A stretch of DNA of 64,000 nt from NCBI RefSeq assembly GCF_000622145.1, contig NZ_JHWH01000002.1, forward strand, positions 248,256-312,255, read 5' to 3'. Under the pieces are notes generated by a model, which saw only the letters and a list, made by a program, of their open reading frames with translations, searched no databases and was not told the DNA's origin. The position numbers and the translations under genes are program-made. The stretch is from Paracoccus yeei ATCC BAA-599. GTDB lineage: Bacteria; Pseudomonadota; Alphaproteobacteria; Rhodobacterales; Rhodobacteraceae. Shown one piece after another: positions 42,607-56,710 of the stretch (positions within the stretch are counted from its first letter, which is position 1; each line of letters starts with the position of its first letter).

Positions 42607-43560
42607 TCAATGCGGGGTGACGCCCCGCAGCCGTTCCGAGCGGCGGCGCAGCATCTCGACCGTGGCGAGAAGCGCGATCGAGAAGATCACCAGGAGCGTC
42701 GCCACGGCGAGGATCGCGGGCGAGATCTGTTCGCGGATGCCGTTCCACATCTGGCGGGGGATGGTCTGCTGGTCGGGGCCGGCGATGAAGAGCACCGCCA
42801 CCACCTCGTCGAAGGAGGTGACGAAGGCGAAGAGCGCGCCCGAGATCACGCCGGGCAGGATCAGCGGCATGATGATGCGGAAGAAGGTGGTGCGCGGGTT
42901 CGCCCCGAGGCTGGCCGCGGCCCGCGCAAGCGACTGGTCGAAGCCGATCAGCGTGGCCGTCACGGTGATGATGACGAAGGGGATGCCCAGCGTCGCATGG
43001 GCCAGGATCACCCCCAGATAGGTGCCGGCAAGCCGGCCGCAGCTGGGGTTGAGCCCGATCCAGGTCAGCGGCTCGCAGGGGTTCGAGTAGAAGAAGAACA
43101 TGCCCGTCGCCGTGATGATGATCGGCACGATCATGGGCGAGATCAGCACCGCCATGATGAGCCGGCGATAGGGCATTTCAGGCCGCGACAGGCCGAGCGC
43201 GGCCAGCGTGCCCAGGACCGTCGCCAGGATCGTCGAGAAGAAGCCGATGATGATCGAGCTTTTCGCGGCCTGCACCCATTTCGCGTTCTGCCAGACATCG
43301 GCCCACCAGGCGAGGCCGCGCGGCCCGTCCGGCTGGGTCATGCCGAAGGTCAGCAGGCTGTCGTACCAGCGCATCGAATAGCCGCTGGGGTCGAAAGACA
43401 GCATCTTGTCGGTGAAGGTGAAATAGGGCTCGGCGTTGAAGCTGAGCGGGATCACCACCACGATGGGGGCGATCAGGAAGAAGAAGATCGCCGCGCAGAT
43501 CGCGAGGTAGCAATAGTGCCAGGCTTTCTCCAGCGGCGAGGCATAGGTCGGAAGCGCCAT
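42607..43560 (-). CDS. ABC transporter permease, spermidine/putrescine type (PotC-like)
   Basis: A 317-residue inner-membrane permease with six main helices. The EAA loop that contacts the ATPase is ARAAASLGANPRTTFFRIIMPLILPG (central part, about residue 205-230). A long periplasmic insertion between helices 1 and 2 (about 40-95) is notable. It is the last gene of the operon and lies 5 bp after its partner permease. Confidence 0.92.
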   Translation of the reverse strand: MALPTYASPLEKAWHYCYLAICAAIFFFLIAPIVVVIPLSFNAEPYFTFTDKMLSFDPSGYSMRWYDSLLTFGMTQPDGPRGLAWWADVWQNAKWVQAAKSSIIIGFFSTILATVLGTLAALGLSRPEMPYRRLIMAVLISPMIVPIIITATGMFFFYSNPCEPLTWIGLNPSCGRLAGTYLGVILAHATLGIPFVIITVTATLIGFDQSLARAAASLGANPRTTFFRIIMPLILPGVISGALFAFVTSFDEVVAVLFIAGPDQQTIPRQMWNGIREQISPAILAVATLLVIFSIALLATVEMLRRRSERLRGVTPH

Positions 43561-43565
43561 GATGG

Positions 43566-44867
43566 TTATCCCAGCTTGAGGTTGTCGATGCCGACGAGGC
43601 GGTCATAGACCCAGTAGAGGATCAGCACGCCGCCCAGGAGCAGCGCGGCCAGCGCAGCGGCCATGGACCAGTTCAGCGTCTGCGTCATGTGCATCGCGAT
43701 CATGTTGGAGATCAGCTGCCCGCTGGAGCCGCCGACCAGCGCGGGGGTGATGTAATAGCCCACCGCCAGGATGAAGACGAGAAGCGCCCCGGCCCCGAGC
43801 CCCGGCAGCGTCTGCGGGAAATAGATCCGGCGGAACGCGGTCCAGCTGGTCGCGCCCAGGGATCGCGCGGCCCGGACATAGCTGGGATTGATCGTGCGCA
43901 TCACCGAATACAGCGGCAGGATCATGAAGGGCAGCAGGATATGCGTCATCGCGATGATGGTGCCGGTCTGGTTGAAGATCATCTGCAGCCGGTTGCCGTC
44001 GCCGATCACGCCCAGCCAGACCAGGATGTCGTTGACCACGCCCTGCTGCTGCAAGAGCACCATCCAGGCCGTGGTCCTGACCAGAAGCGAGGTCCAGAAC
44101 GGCAGCAGCACCAGGATCATCAGCAGGTTCGATTTGCGCATCGGCAGCGTCGCCAGCAGATGCGCGATGGGAAAGCCCAGCAGGAAGGTCGTCGCGGTGA
44201 TGACCAGCGACAGCCAGAAGGTGCGCAGGAACAGCATCAGATAGACGCGCTGCTGTTCGGGGGCCTGCACGATGTTGCCCTGGTCGTCGCGGGTGCGGTC
44301 CACCGCCGCCAGGTAGAAATTCGCGGTATAGGGCGTCGAGGCCTCGCGCATGACGGACCAGAGCCGGGGGTCGCCCCATTTCTGGTCCATGTCCAGGATG
44401 GTCTCGCGGTAGGGCGGCTCGAGCCCGCCGCGGGCCTTGCGCCCCGCCGAGGTGAAGAGCGAGCGCGTACCCGGCATGTCGTAGTTGATGCGGGTGCCGA
44501 CGACGCCGATGGTGCGCGCCTCGGCAGCGGCGGAAAGATCGGCGGCGAGCGCCGCCCAGGCGGCATCGTCGGGCGCGGTGCCGCGGGGGTTGTCGTGGAA
44601 CCAGGCCGAAAGCTGCGGCATGTTGGCCGAGAAGCCGTCGTTCTTGACCGAGCGTTGCAGCATCTGCCCGATCGGCACCACGAAGGTGACCAGGATGAAC
44701 AGCAGCAGCGGCAGCACCAGCAGGAAGGCGCGCCGTCGCGCACGGCGCGAACTGCGCGCCAGCGCGCGGGCCAGCGGCTGCCCGTCATTGGTCGTCAGCG
44801 TCCCGCCCTGGTCGAGGCCGCCCGCCTCGGTCACTATGGCGGCATGGGGGTCAAGCGCGTTCGCCAT
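43566..44867 (-). CDS. ABC transporter permease, spermidine/putrescine type (PotB-like)
   Basis: A 433-residue permease, longer than Escherichia coli PotB (275) because of an N-terminal cytoplasmic tail (about 40 aa) and a large periplasmic loop between helices 1 and 2 (about 65-200). The EAA loop reads VRAARSLGATSWTAFRRIYF. The ATG at 44867 follows AAGGACC; the frame is open to 44915. Confidence 0.92.
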   Translation of the reverse strand: MANALDPHAAIVTEAGGLDQGGTLTTNDGQPLARALARSSRRARRRAFLLVLPLLLFILVTFVVPIGQMLQRSVKNDGFSANMPQLSAWFHDNPRGTAPDDAAWAALAADLSAAAEARTIGVVGTRINYDMPGTRSLFTSAGRKARGGLEPPYRETILDMDQKWGDPRLWSVMREASTPYTANFYLAAVDRTRDDQGNIVQAPEQQRVYLMLFLRTFWLSLVITATTFLLGFPIAHLLATLPMRKSNLLMILVLLPFWTSLLVRTTAWMVLLQQQGVVNDILVWLGVIGDGNRLQMIFNQTGTIIAMTHILLPFMILPLYSVMRTINPSYVRAARSLGATSWTAFRRIYFPQTLPGLGAGALLVFILAVGYYITPALVGGSSGQLISNMIAMHMTQTLNWSMAAALAALLLGGVLILYWVYDRLVGIDNLKLG

Positions 44868-44934
44868 CTTGGTCCTTACCTGCAATCGTCTTGTCGGAAG
44901 GCCGCCGCCCGGCACCCGGACGGCGGCGGGTGCG

Positions 44935-46017
44935 TCAGCCGGCGGCCAGCCAGCTGTTGAACCGTTCCGAGAGTTCGGCCGAATGGTCGGCCCAGAACTC
45001 CGGGTCGTCCATCACGGCGGTGGTCATGTGGTCGGGATTGGTCGGCATGTGCGGCGCCATCTCGGTCTTGCCATCCTGGTAAAGCCCGACCAGCGCCGCC
45101 GAGGATTTGCGCGCGGGGCCATAGGCGATCCATTTCGCCTGATCGGCCAGGCGCTGGGTGTCGGTGGCGAACTTCAGGTATTCCATCGCCGCCTCGGGGT
45201 TGGGCGCGCCCTTGGGAATGGCGAACATGTCCATGTCCATGTACTGCCCGTCCCAGATGATCTCGAAGGGCTTGCCCTCGGCCACCATGGCGTCGAAGAA
45301 GCGACCGTTGTAGCCGGTGGCCATCGTGACCTCGCCATCGGCGAGCAACTGCACCGGCTGGGCGCCGGCTTCCCACCAGACGACGTCCTTCTTGATGGTG
45401 TCGAGCTTCTTGAAGGCGCGGTCGACGCCTTCGGGGGTCGCCAGCGTCTCATAGATCTGGTCGGGCGCCACGCCGTCGGCGATCAGCGCCAGATAGAGCG
45501 TGCGCTTGGGCGCCTTGGGCAGGCCGCGCTTGCCGGGGAACTTGGCGGTGTCGAAGAAATCCGCCGCGGTCGAGGGCTTGGCATCCGTGAACTTGGTGCT
45601 GTCGAAGGCGATGACCGTGCCCCAGAAGATGTTGGCCACCGCGCAGTCCTGCAGGGCGCCGGGGATGAAGTCCTCGGACGCGGGGGTGCCGTCGGGCGCG
45701 GCCGGCAGGGTGGCCGGGTCGATTTCCATCAGCGCGCCTTCGTCGCACAGCCGGATCGCGTCCGAGGTCTCGATGTCGAACACGTCGCCGGTGATGTTGT
45801 TGGCCTCGACCTGCGCCTTCAGGGGCGTGGCGGGGTTGTCGGCGGCGATCATGTTGACCTTGATGCCGGTCTTTTCCTGGAAGGGCTTGTTATAGGCCTC
45901 GACCTGGGACTTCTCATACGAGCCGCCCCAGGAGACGACGTTGACTTCCTTGTTCTGGGCTTGTGCCGCAAAGGCCAGGCCGCACAGCGCCGAGGTCAGG
46001 ATCAGGGTTCTTTTCAT
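44935..46017 (-). CDS. Periplasmic binding protein, spermidine/putrescine type (second copy)
   Basis: A 360-residue substrate-binding protein of the PotD/PotF family with signal peptide MKRTLILTSALCGLAFAAQA. SWGGSYEKSQ, LKAQVEANNITGDV, DFFDTAKFPGKRG and the VWWEAGAQPVQLLADGEV core are shared with the neighbouring paralogue. Both genes encode exactly 360 residues. Differences cluster in the likely ligand pocket (for example ETSDAIRLCDEGAL and the FWGTVIAFD region), so the ligands may differ. Confidence 0.93.
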   Translation of the reverse strand: MKRTLILTSALCGLAFAAQAQNKEVNVVSWGGSYEKSQVEAYNKPFQEKTGIKVNMIAADNPATPLKAQVEANNITGDVFDIETSDAIRLCDEGALMEIDPATLPAAPDGTPASEDFIPGALQDCAVANIFWGTVIAFDSTKFTDAKPSTAADFFDTAKFPGKRGLPKAPKRTLYLALIADGVAPDQIYETLATPEGVDRAFKKLDTIKKDVVWWEAGAQPVQLLADGEVTMATGYNGRFFDAMVAEGKPFEIIWDGQYMDMDMFAIPKGAPNPEAAMEYLKFATDTQRLADQAKWIAYGPARKSSAALVGLYQDGKTEMAPHMPTNPDHMTTAVMDDPEFWADHSAELSERFNSWLAAG

Positions 46018-46122
46018 GATGTTGCTCCCGTTGGTTTTGTTCGGCGCATTGGCCGTTCTTGTTGGCATCGCCCGTGTCGGGATGCGACCGGGCCGGGGCC
46101 TTTGCCCCCGGCCCGGAAAGCC

Positions 46123-47205
46123 TCAGCTTGCCGCCAGCCAGGCGTTGAAGCGTTCCTGCAATTCGGCATCGTGATCGACCCAGAAGTCGAGGTTCGAGGC
46201 CAGGGCCGCCTTCATGTTCTCGGCATAGGTCGGCAGGTTCGGGCCCATCGGCACGTCGGTACCCTCGATGTTGCCGACCAGGGCGGCGGCCGATTTGCGC
46301 GGCGGGCCGTAGCTGATGAACTCGGCGGCGCGGGCCTGCTGTTCCGGCGCGGTCGAGAACGCGATGAATTCCTTGGCCGCCTCGAGGTTCGGCGCGCCCT
46401 TGGGCACCACCCAGCCCTCCATCTCATAGATCTGGCCGTCCCACAGGATCTTGAAGGGCTTCCCCTCTTTCTGGGCGGCGTCGAAGATCCGGCCGTTGAA
46501 GGCAAAGGCCATGCTGACCTCGCCATCGGCGAGCAGTTGCGGCGGCTGGGCGCCGGCTTCCCACCAGATCACGTCGTTCTTGATCTCGCCCAGCTTCTTG
46601 AAGGCGCGATCGACGCCTTCGGGCGTGCCCAGCACCTCGTAGACCTGATCGGCGGGCACACCGTCCGCCATCAGCGCCAGCTCCAGGTTGAACTTGGCGC
46701 CCTTGCGCATGGTGCGCTTGCCGGGGAATTTCGCGGTGTCGAAGAAATCGGCCGGGGTGGCGGGCTTGGCATCGGAGAACTTGCCGTCGTCATAGGCGAT
46801 GATCATCGAATAGACGTCGGTGCCGACGAAGCAGTCCGTCACCGCGCCTTCGATGAAGTCGTCGGCCGCCGGGGTGCCATCCGCCGTGGGGACCAGGATC
46901 GAGGCGTCGATTTCCTCGAGCAGGCCTTCGTCGCACAGCCGCACGGCATCGGCATATTCGACCGAGGCCACGTCGGTGGTGACGTTGCCCGCCTCGACCT
47001 GGGCTTTCAGGGGCGTGGCGGGGTTGTCGGCATCCGCGACCGCGACCTTGATCCCGGTCTTGGCCTCGAAGGGCTTGGCATAGGCCTGCACATGGCTGTT
47101 GCCATAGGCCCCGCCCCAGGACAGCAGATTCAGCTGCTTGTCCTGGGCTTGCGCGGCCCCCGCGGCCAGCGCCAGCGCCGAGGTCAGGATGAGCGTGCGT
47201 TTCAT
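46123..47205 (-). CDS. Periplasmic binding protein, spermidine/putrescine type (first copy)
   Basis: A 360-residue binding protein with signal peptide MKRTLILTSALALAAGAAQA, paralogous to the gene just downstream; by eye somewhat more than half of the residues match. Two ATGs stand in tandem; the second (47205) has the better distance from AAGGAG and matches the paralogue's start. It lies 28 bp after the ATPase gene and 105 bp before the second copy. Confidence 0.93.
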   Translation of the reverse strand: MKRTLILTSALALAAGAAQAQDKQLNLLSWGGAYGNSHVQAYAKPFEAKTGIKVAVADADNPATPLKAQVEAGNVTTDVASVEYADAVRLCDEGLLEEIDASILVPTADGTPAADDFIEGAVTDCFVGTDVYSMIIAYDDGKFSDAKPATPADFFDTAKFPGKRTMRKGAKFNLELALMADGVPADQVYEVLGTPEGVDRAFKKLGEIKNDVIWWEAGAQPPQLLADGEVSMAFAFNGRIFDAAQKEGKPFKILWDGQIYEMEGWVVPKGAPNLEAAKEFIAFSTAPEQQARAAEFISYGPPRKSAAALVGNIEGTDVPMGPNLPTYAENMKAALASNLDFWVDHDAELQERFNAWLAAS

Positions 47206-47233
47206 CATAGCTCCTTGTCTTTCTGTCGAAATC

Positions 47234-48337
47234 TCAGACCGGGTCCAGGGCCCGGGCGTCCTCGGGGTGCCAGCCGATGCGGATCGACTGGCCGGGGTCC
47301 AGCTTGGTCTGGCCCAGCGTGTTGCGGTATTTCATCACGAAATCGTCCTGGCCCGCGACCTTCAGCCGCGCCCGCAGGATGTCGCCCATATAGACCACGT
47401 CGCGCACCTCGGCCTGCAGGGTGTGGGCGCCGGGGGGCATCAGGTCGGGCTTGAACTCGATCCGTTCGGGCCGGATCGAGACGGTGGTTTCCTGCCCCTT
47501 TTCGCGGATATTGACGGCGGTGGCGTCGATCAGGTCGCCATTGCCCAGCCGGACCAGCGCCTTGCTGCCCTCGAGCTGTTCGATGCGGCCGCGCAGCGCG
47601 TTGTTTTCGCCGATGAACCCGGCGACGAAGCTGTTTTCGGGCTGTTCGTACAACACCGGCGGCGGCGCAAGCTGCTGGATGCGCCCGTCGTTGAAGACGG
47701 CGATGCGGTCCGACATGGTCAGCGCCTCGCCCTGGTCGTGGGTGACATAGACCACGGTGATGCCCAGCCGGTCGTGCAGGGCCTTGATCTCGAACTGCAT
47801 GTGCTCGCGCAGCTGCTTGTCGAGCGCCCCCAGCGGTTCGTCCATCAGCACGAGTTCGGGGTCGAAGACCAGCGCGCGGGCCAGGGCGATGCGCTGCTGC
47901 TGGCCGCCCGAAAGCTGGGCCGGCCGGCGGCTGGCGAACTTGGACATCTGCACCATGTCCAGCGCCCGCGCGACCCGGGTGGCGCGTTCAGCCGAATCCA
48001 TGCCGCGGACCTCCAGCGGGAAGGACAGGTTCTCGCCTACCGTCATGTGGGGAAACAGGGCATAGTTCTGGAACACCATGCCAATGCCCCGCTTGTGGGG
48101 CGGCATGTCGTTGATGTTGCGGCCGTTCAGGCGAATCTCGCCATGCGTGGCGGTCTCGAAACCCGCCAGCATCATCAGGCAGGTGGTCTTGCCCGAACCG
48201 GACGGGCCAAGCATGGTCAGGAATTCGCCCTTGCCGATGGAAAGGTTCAGATCCTTTACCACAAGGGTCTGGCCATCATAGCTTTTCTGAACATGGTCGA
48301 AGACGACGAAGGCGTCGTTGCCGGCTGCGCTTGCCAA
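47234..48337 (-). CDS. ABC transporter ATP-binding protein, PotA-like
   Basis: The ATPase of the operon, 367 aa. Walker A GPSGSGKTT (about 42), Q-loop VFQNYALFPH, signature LSGGQQQRIALARAL, Walker B LVLMDEPLGALD, and switch His in VTHDQGEAL. The C-terminal 120 residues are a TOBE domain (GFIGENNALRG; VSIRPERIEF). I place the start at TTG 48337: the family-like sequence begins there, GGGAG lies about 9 bases upstream, and the longer open frame to 48667 has no similarity and odd composition. Confidence 0.93.
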   Translation of the reverse strand: MASAAGNDAFVVFDHVQKSYDGQTLVVKDLNLSIGKGEFLTMLGPSGSGKTTCLMMLAGFETATHGEIRLNGRNINDMPPHKRGIGMVFQNYALFPHMTVGENLSFPLEVRGMDSAERATRVARALDMVQMSKFASRRPAQLSGGQQQRIALARALVFDPELVLMDEPLGALDKQLREHMQFEIKALHDRLGITVVYVTHDQGEALTMSDRIAVFNDGRIQQLAPPPVLYEQPENSFVAGFIGENNALRGRIEQLEGSKALVRLGNGDLIDATAVNIREKGQETTVSIRPERIEFKPDLMPPGAHTLQAEVRDVVYMGDILRARLKVAGQDDFVMKYRNTLGQTKLDPGQSIRIGWHPEDARALDPV

Positions 48338-48684
48338 GTGCGGGGCTCCCTGTTTTCCGTGGTTCTTGTTTCCGCAAGGCAAGGTTATGCGGCGGCGGCC
48401 CGGTATTGCAACTGACATGTGCAGATGGTGGGCAGGCGGTCCGGCGCTGCCGCCATTCCGGGCAGAGCCCCGGATCGGGCGCCCGCAGACCCAGGCCGCA
48501 TCCCGGCAACGCGCCTGAAACGCAAGCCCGGGCGCCTCGCCCGGAAAACCGGCAGCTGCCCGGCAAAGCCGCGCCCCGCCCGGACCCGGCGGCCCGTCCC
48601 CCGCGCCCGTCGCAAGAATCCCATGGAACTGTCGTAAACCGGGGGCACCGCCTTTCGGGGCCATCATCGAAAAAGTCAGGGCCG
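48338..48684. other. Intergenic stretch upstream of the ABC operon
   Basis: About 350 bp, GC-rich, without a credible gene. Near the operon a candidate promoter reads TTGCAA (48411-48406), 16-bp spacer, CATAAC (48389-48384) on the minus strand, 47 bp before the TTG start. The remainder shows nothing I can name. Confidence 0.4.
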
Positions 48685-48685
48685 G

Positions 48686-48727
48686 AAAAAACGAAAGCCG
48701 CCCATCTCATCGAGATCGAACGGCTTT
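48686..48727 (-). terminator. Rho-independent terminator after tRNA-Leu
   Basis: On the minus strand AAAGCCG (48727-48721) pairs with CGGCTTT (48700-48694), followed by a run of six T (48691-48686) after CG. Inside the loop a second perfect hairpin, ATCTC-GAT-GAGAT, is nested. Confidence 0.8.
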
Positions 48728-48734
48728 TTGTTCA

Positions 48735-48821
48735 TGGTGCGGTCGAAAAGACTCGAACTTTCACTCCGGTTAAGGAACAGCGACCTCAACGCTGCGCGTC
48801 TACCAATTCCGCCACGACCGC
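48735..48821 (-). tRNA. tRNA-Leu (anticodon GAG)
   Basis: 87-nt class II tRNA on the minus strand. Acceptor GCGGTCG pairs with CGACCGC, the anticodon stem CAGCG/CGCTG encloses TTGAGGT (anticodon GAG), a long variable arm follows, and the T loop is TTCGAGT. Discriminator A and CCA are encoded (48738-48735). Confidence 0.97.
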
Positions 48822-48910
48822 ATCTTCGTAGGCTTGCGCCTTCTAGACGCTTGCGGGGCGGATGAAAAGGCCCATTTCAACCGCCCCCGGTGTTTTTTCC
48901 GGCGCGATTT

Positions 48911-52645
<3,735 letters not shown>

Positions 52646-52673
52646 GGCGGCATCCGGATTAGTTAAGCAGATA

Positions 52674-52683
52674 CCTATATAGG
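52674..52683 (-). promoter_or_regulatory. Palindrome in the metH leader
   Basis: CCTATATAGG is a perfect 10-bp palindrome 28-38 bp upstream of the metH ATG, flanked by direct repeats of GATA words (GATACC, GATAGGC). About 35-75 bp further up, ATGATG words form an inverted repeat (TGATGATG and CATCATCA). One or both could be operators for a methionine-cycle regulator; which one cannot be said. Confidence 0.35.
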
Positions 52684-52778
52684 CAGATAGGCATTTAGGG
52701 AAATTCATCATCCGCACAATGATGATGCACGCGATTCATCATCACGGGCTTCCTTGTTGCCGAAATACCCTCGGGGGC

Positions 52779-52799
52779 GTGGGGGCAGACAGCCCCCAC
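52779..52799 (+). repeat. GC hairpin within a candidate dispersed element (copy 2)
   Basis: GTGGGGGC (52779-52786), loop AGACA, GCCCCCAC (52792-52799), a perfect 8-bp stem, just after ATACCCTCGGGGG. It lies 60 bp upstream of lipB in the metH/lipB divergent gap. The preceding word matches, in reverse, the element at 42541. Confidence 0.5.
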
Positions 52800-52859
52800 C
52801 ACGACAGCGCCGCCGGCACCGCCCTTGCGGCCCCGCGTGCAGCCGACTATCTGGCGGCC

Positions 52860-53513
52860 ATGACCGAATGGATCACCGCGCCCGGCCTGACCGAATACGC
52901 CCCCGCCACCGCCTTCATGGAGGCGCGCGCCGCCGCCATCGCCGCGGGCGAGGCGGACGAACTGGTCTGGCTGGTCGAACATCCGCCGCTTTACACCGCC
53001 GGAACCTCGGCCAAGGCCGCCGACCTGCTGCAGGCCCGCTTCCCGGTCCATGAGACCGGGCGCGGCGGGCAATACACCTATCATGGGCCGGGCCAGCGCG
53101 TCGTCTATGTCATGCTGGACCTGAACCGGCGCGGCCGCGACATCCGCGCCTTCGTCCAGGCGCTGGAACACTGGGTCATCGACACCCTGGCCGAGTTCAA
53201 CCTCCGGGGCGAGATCCGGGAAGGCCGCGTCGGCGTCTGGATCGCCCGGCCCGACAAGCCCCCCCTGCCCGACGGCACGACGCGCGAGGACAAGATCGCC
53301 GCCATCGGCGTCAAGCTGCGCAAATGGGTCAGCTTTCACGGCATTTCCATCAATGTCGAACCCGACCTTGCGCATTACGCCGGCATCGTGCCCTGCGGCA
53401 TCCAGGGCCACGGCGTCACCAGCCTGGTGGACCTGGGCCTGCCCGTCGGCATGGCCGATCTCGACCTGGCGCTGCGCCGGACCTTTTCCCGCCGCTTTCC
53501 CGCGCTGGCCTAG
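52860..53513 (+). CDS. lipB: Lipoyl(octanoyl) transferase
   Basis: Moves octanoyl groups from acyl carrier protein to lipoyl domains. The 217-residue product has [21 protein letters not shown] (start of it, about 70), the Lys in [12 protein letters not shown], and the acyl-Cys in [13 protein letters not shown]. The ATG at 52860 is the family start; the frame is open to 52719 through repetitive DNA. Confidence 0.95.
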   Translation: MTEWITAPGLTEYAPATAFMEARAAAIAAGEADELVWLVEHPPLYTAGTSAKAADLLQARFPVHETGRGGQYTYHGPGQRVVYVMLDLNRRGRDIRAFVQALEHWVIDTLAEFNLRGEIREGRVGVWIARPDKPPLPDGTTREDKIAAIGVKLRKWVSFHGISINVEPDLAHYAGIVPCGIQGHGVTSLVDLGLPVGMADLDLALRRTFSRRFPALA

Positions 53514-53515
53514 GG

Positions 53516-53534
53516 CTGCGCGATTTTCGCGCAG
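53516..53534 (+). terminator. Hairpin after lipB
   Basis: CTGCGCG, loop ATTTT, CGCGCAG, beginning two bases after the lipB stop. Perfect 7-bp stem but no T-run, so termination is only likely. A TTGACG at 53568-53573 may be the -35 of cycA. Confidence 0.4.
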
Positions 53535-53662
53535 AATTGCAGACAGTCTTGCCGAACATGCGACCTTTTGACGGTAGGCGCGCCGCCTGCCCCATGCTAG
53601 CCCATGTCCTCAGGGAGGGGAGAGGTCCCATCCGCGACAGGAAACGACCCAGAGGACAAGTC

Positions 53663-54133
53663 ATGAAAATCAACATCATCGCCGCATTGACCGCGACGAC
53701 GCTTGCGCTGCCGGCCATGGCGCAGGACGCCGCCAACGGCGAGAAAGAGTTCCGCAAGTGCAAGGCCTGCCACATGATCCAGGCCCCGGACGGAACCGAC
53801 GTGGTCAAGGGCGGCAAGACCGGCCCGAACCTTTACGGCGTCGTCGGCCGCAAGGCAGGCACCTATGAAGGCTTCAAGTATTCCGACGCGCTGATCAAGC
53901 TGGGCGAGGCGGGCGAGATCTGGACCGAGGACGACCTGGCCCAGTACATCGCCGACCCGAACAAGTATGTCGAGGCAAAGGTCGGCGACAAGTCCCTGAA
54001 AACCAAGATGACCTTCAAGATGGCCAAGGGTCAGGCCGATGTCGTGGCCTTCCTGGCCCAACACTCGCCCGATGCCGGAGGGGCCGCAGCCGAACCTGCC
54101 GCCGCACCGGCCGAGGCGCCGGCCGCGAACTGA
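53663..54133 (+). CDS. cycA: Cytochrome c550
   Basis: Soluble periplasmic electron carrier between the bc1 complex and terminal oxidases. The 156-residue precursor has signal peptide MKINIIAALTATTLALPAMA, heme-binding C33-K-A-C36-H37, and the methionine ligand in TKMTFKM. The IQAPDGTDVVKGGKTGPNLYG loop and a C-terminal Ala/Pro/Glu tail after HSPDA are Paracoccus c550 features. AGAGGA lies before the ATG. It precedes ctaD, as I recall for the Paracoccus denitrificans c550 locus. Confidence 0.95.
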   Translation: MKINIIAALTATTLALPAMAQDAANGEKEFRKCKACHMIQAPDGTDVVKGGKTGPNLYGVVGRKAGTYEGFKYSDALIKLGEAGEIWTEDDLAQYIADPNKYVEAKVGDKSLKTKMTFKMAKGQADVVAFLAQHSPDAGGAAAEPAAAPAEAPAAN

Positions 54134-54260
54134 TCCGGGGGGCGCATCCCGCGCCCCCGCCCCGGCGGCCCGCCCGCGCCCGGCTGTCGCATGCGGGCAA
54201 CAGCCGCCGTGGCAGAAGGCCCGGGCCGCCGCAGGCGAGGCCGGGCCTGCCTTCGGATGA

Positions 54261-54289
54261 TTGCCGGTCGCGGCATTGTGTTCTAGAAC
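54261..54289 (+). promoter_or_regulatory. Candidate ctaD promoter with palindromic -10
   Basis: TTGCCG (54261-54266), 17-bp spacer, TAGAAC (54284-54289). The -10 is embedded in the perfect palindrome GTTCTAGAAC (54280-54289). It is 55 bp upstream of the ctaD ATG. Not a LexA box, since the half-site spacing differs. Confidence 0.45.
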
Positions 54290-54293
54290 TTGA

Positions 54294-56021
<1,728 letters not shown>

Positions 56022-56024
56022 GCG

Positions 56025-56513
56025 ATGCCTTATCAATGGCATGACGCGGCCCCGGAGCAATCCGGGGCCGTTTTCCGTCTTGAGGTCTGGCCGCATCGGT
56101 CGCTGCCCGCGCGGGGCTTTGCCTGGGTCATCGGGCTGACGGCCGCGGGGCTGGCCCTGCCGCTGGTCGCCCTGCTGGGGACCGTGGTGCTGTGGGGCCT
56201 GCTACCCTTTGCGGCACTGGCGGTGTGGGGGCTGTGGCTGGCGATCCGGCGCAGCTATGGCGGCCCGCGCGAGGTGATGACCCTGTCGCGCGACAGCCTG
56301 GACCTGCGCCGCAGCGACCTGGGCCGGGCGGACCGGCTGTGGCGCACGAACCCCTATTGGGTGCGGGTGGCGCTGCGCCCGAACGGCCCGGTCGAGGACT
56401 ATCTGGTCCTGACCGACGGCCGGCGCGAGGTCGAGTTGGGCGCCTTCCTGTCGCCCGAGGAACGGGTGGCGCTGAAGGACGATCTGGAGCGGCGGCTGGG
56501 GGCGTTGCGCTAG
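56025..56513 (+). CDS. DUF2244 membrane protein
   Basis: A 162-residue protein with two central helices (about residues 29-50 and 52-70) and a C-terminal cytoplasmic part ending VALKDDLERRLG. PHRSLPARGFAWVIG and RTNPYWVRVAL are DUF2244 features. It starts 3 bp after ctaD and is commonly next to aa3 oxidase genes in this order, so a role in oxidase assembly or function is plausible but unproven. Confidence 0.85.
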   Translation: MPYQWHDAAPEQSGAVFRLEVWPHRSLPARGFAWVIGLTAAGLALPLVALLGTVVLWGLLPFAALAVWGLWLAIRRSYGGPREVMTLSRDSLDLRRSDLGRADRLWRTNPYWVRVALRPNGPVEDYLVLTDGRREVELGAFLSPEERVALKDDLERRLGALR

Positions 56514-56582
56514 GCGCGGCAGCTGCGTGCGCAGGGGGTGCGCAACGGGGCTGGCAAGCCATTGAATCAGCGAGGAAAGCAG

Positions 56583-56632
56583 GTGTGACTGGTGTGCACC
56601 GCGCGTACACAGGGCGTACACCGGGGGTATGA
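56583..56632. repeat. 11-bp iteron array, copy 2
   Basis: Hexamers start every 11 bp: GTGTGA (56583), GTGCAC (56594), GTACAC (56605), GTACAC (56616), GTATGA (56627). Order, spacing and spacer words (CGCGC, AGGGC) match the array at 24983-25032. It lies between convergent genes, so it is not upstream of either. Confidence 0.75.
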
Positions 56633-56662
56633 CGGGAAACGGTGCCCCTGCGGGTCGACAGG

Positions 56663-56687
56663 AAAGGCCCGCGCGGTGCGGGCCTTT
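56663..56687. terminator. Bidirectional terminator
   Basis: AAAGGCCCGC (56663-56672), loop GCGGT, GCGGGCCTTT (56678-56687), a perfect 10-bp stem followed by TTC. It stands between the convergent DUF2244 and barrel-protein genes and can serve both. Confidence 0.75.
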
Positions 56688-56710
56688 TCGGGTTGTGGCG
56701 TCGTCCGGGG

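Noticed and set aside
52646..52740. SAM or SAH riboswitch in the metH leader
   Set aside because: The palindromes do not fit the SAM-II or SAH riboswitch core patterns I know; more like protein operators.
56128..56632. Small hypothetical proteins with VHRAYT/MYARCT-type ends across the iteron arrays
   Set aside because: These peptides are translations of the 11-bp repeats themselves in several frames, not genes.
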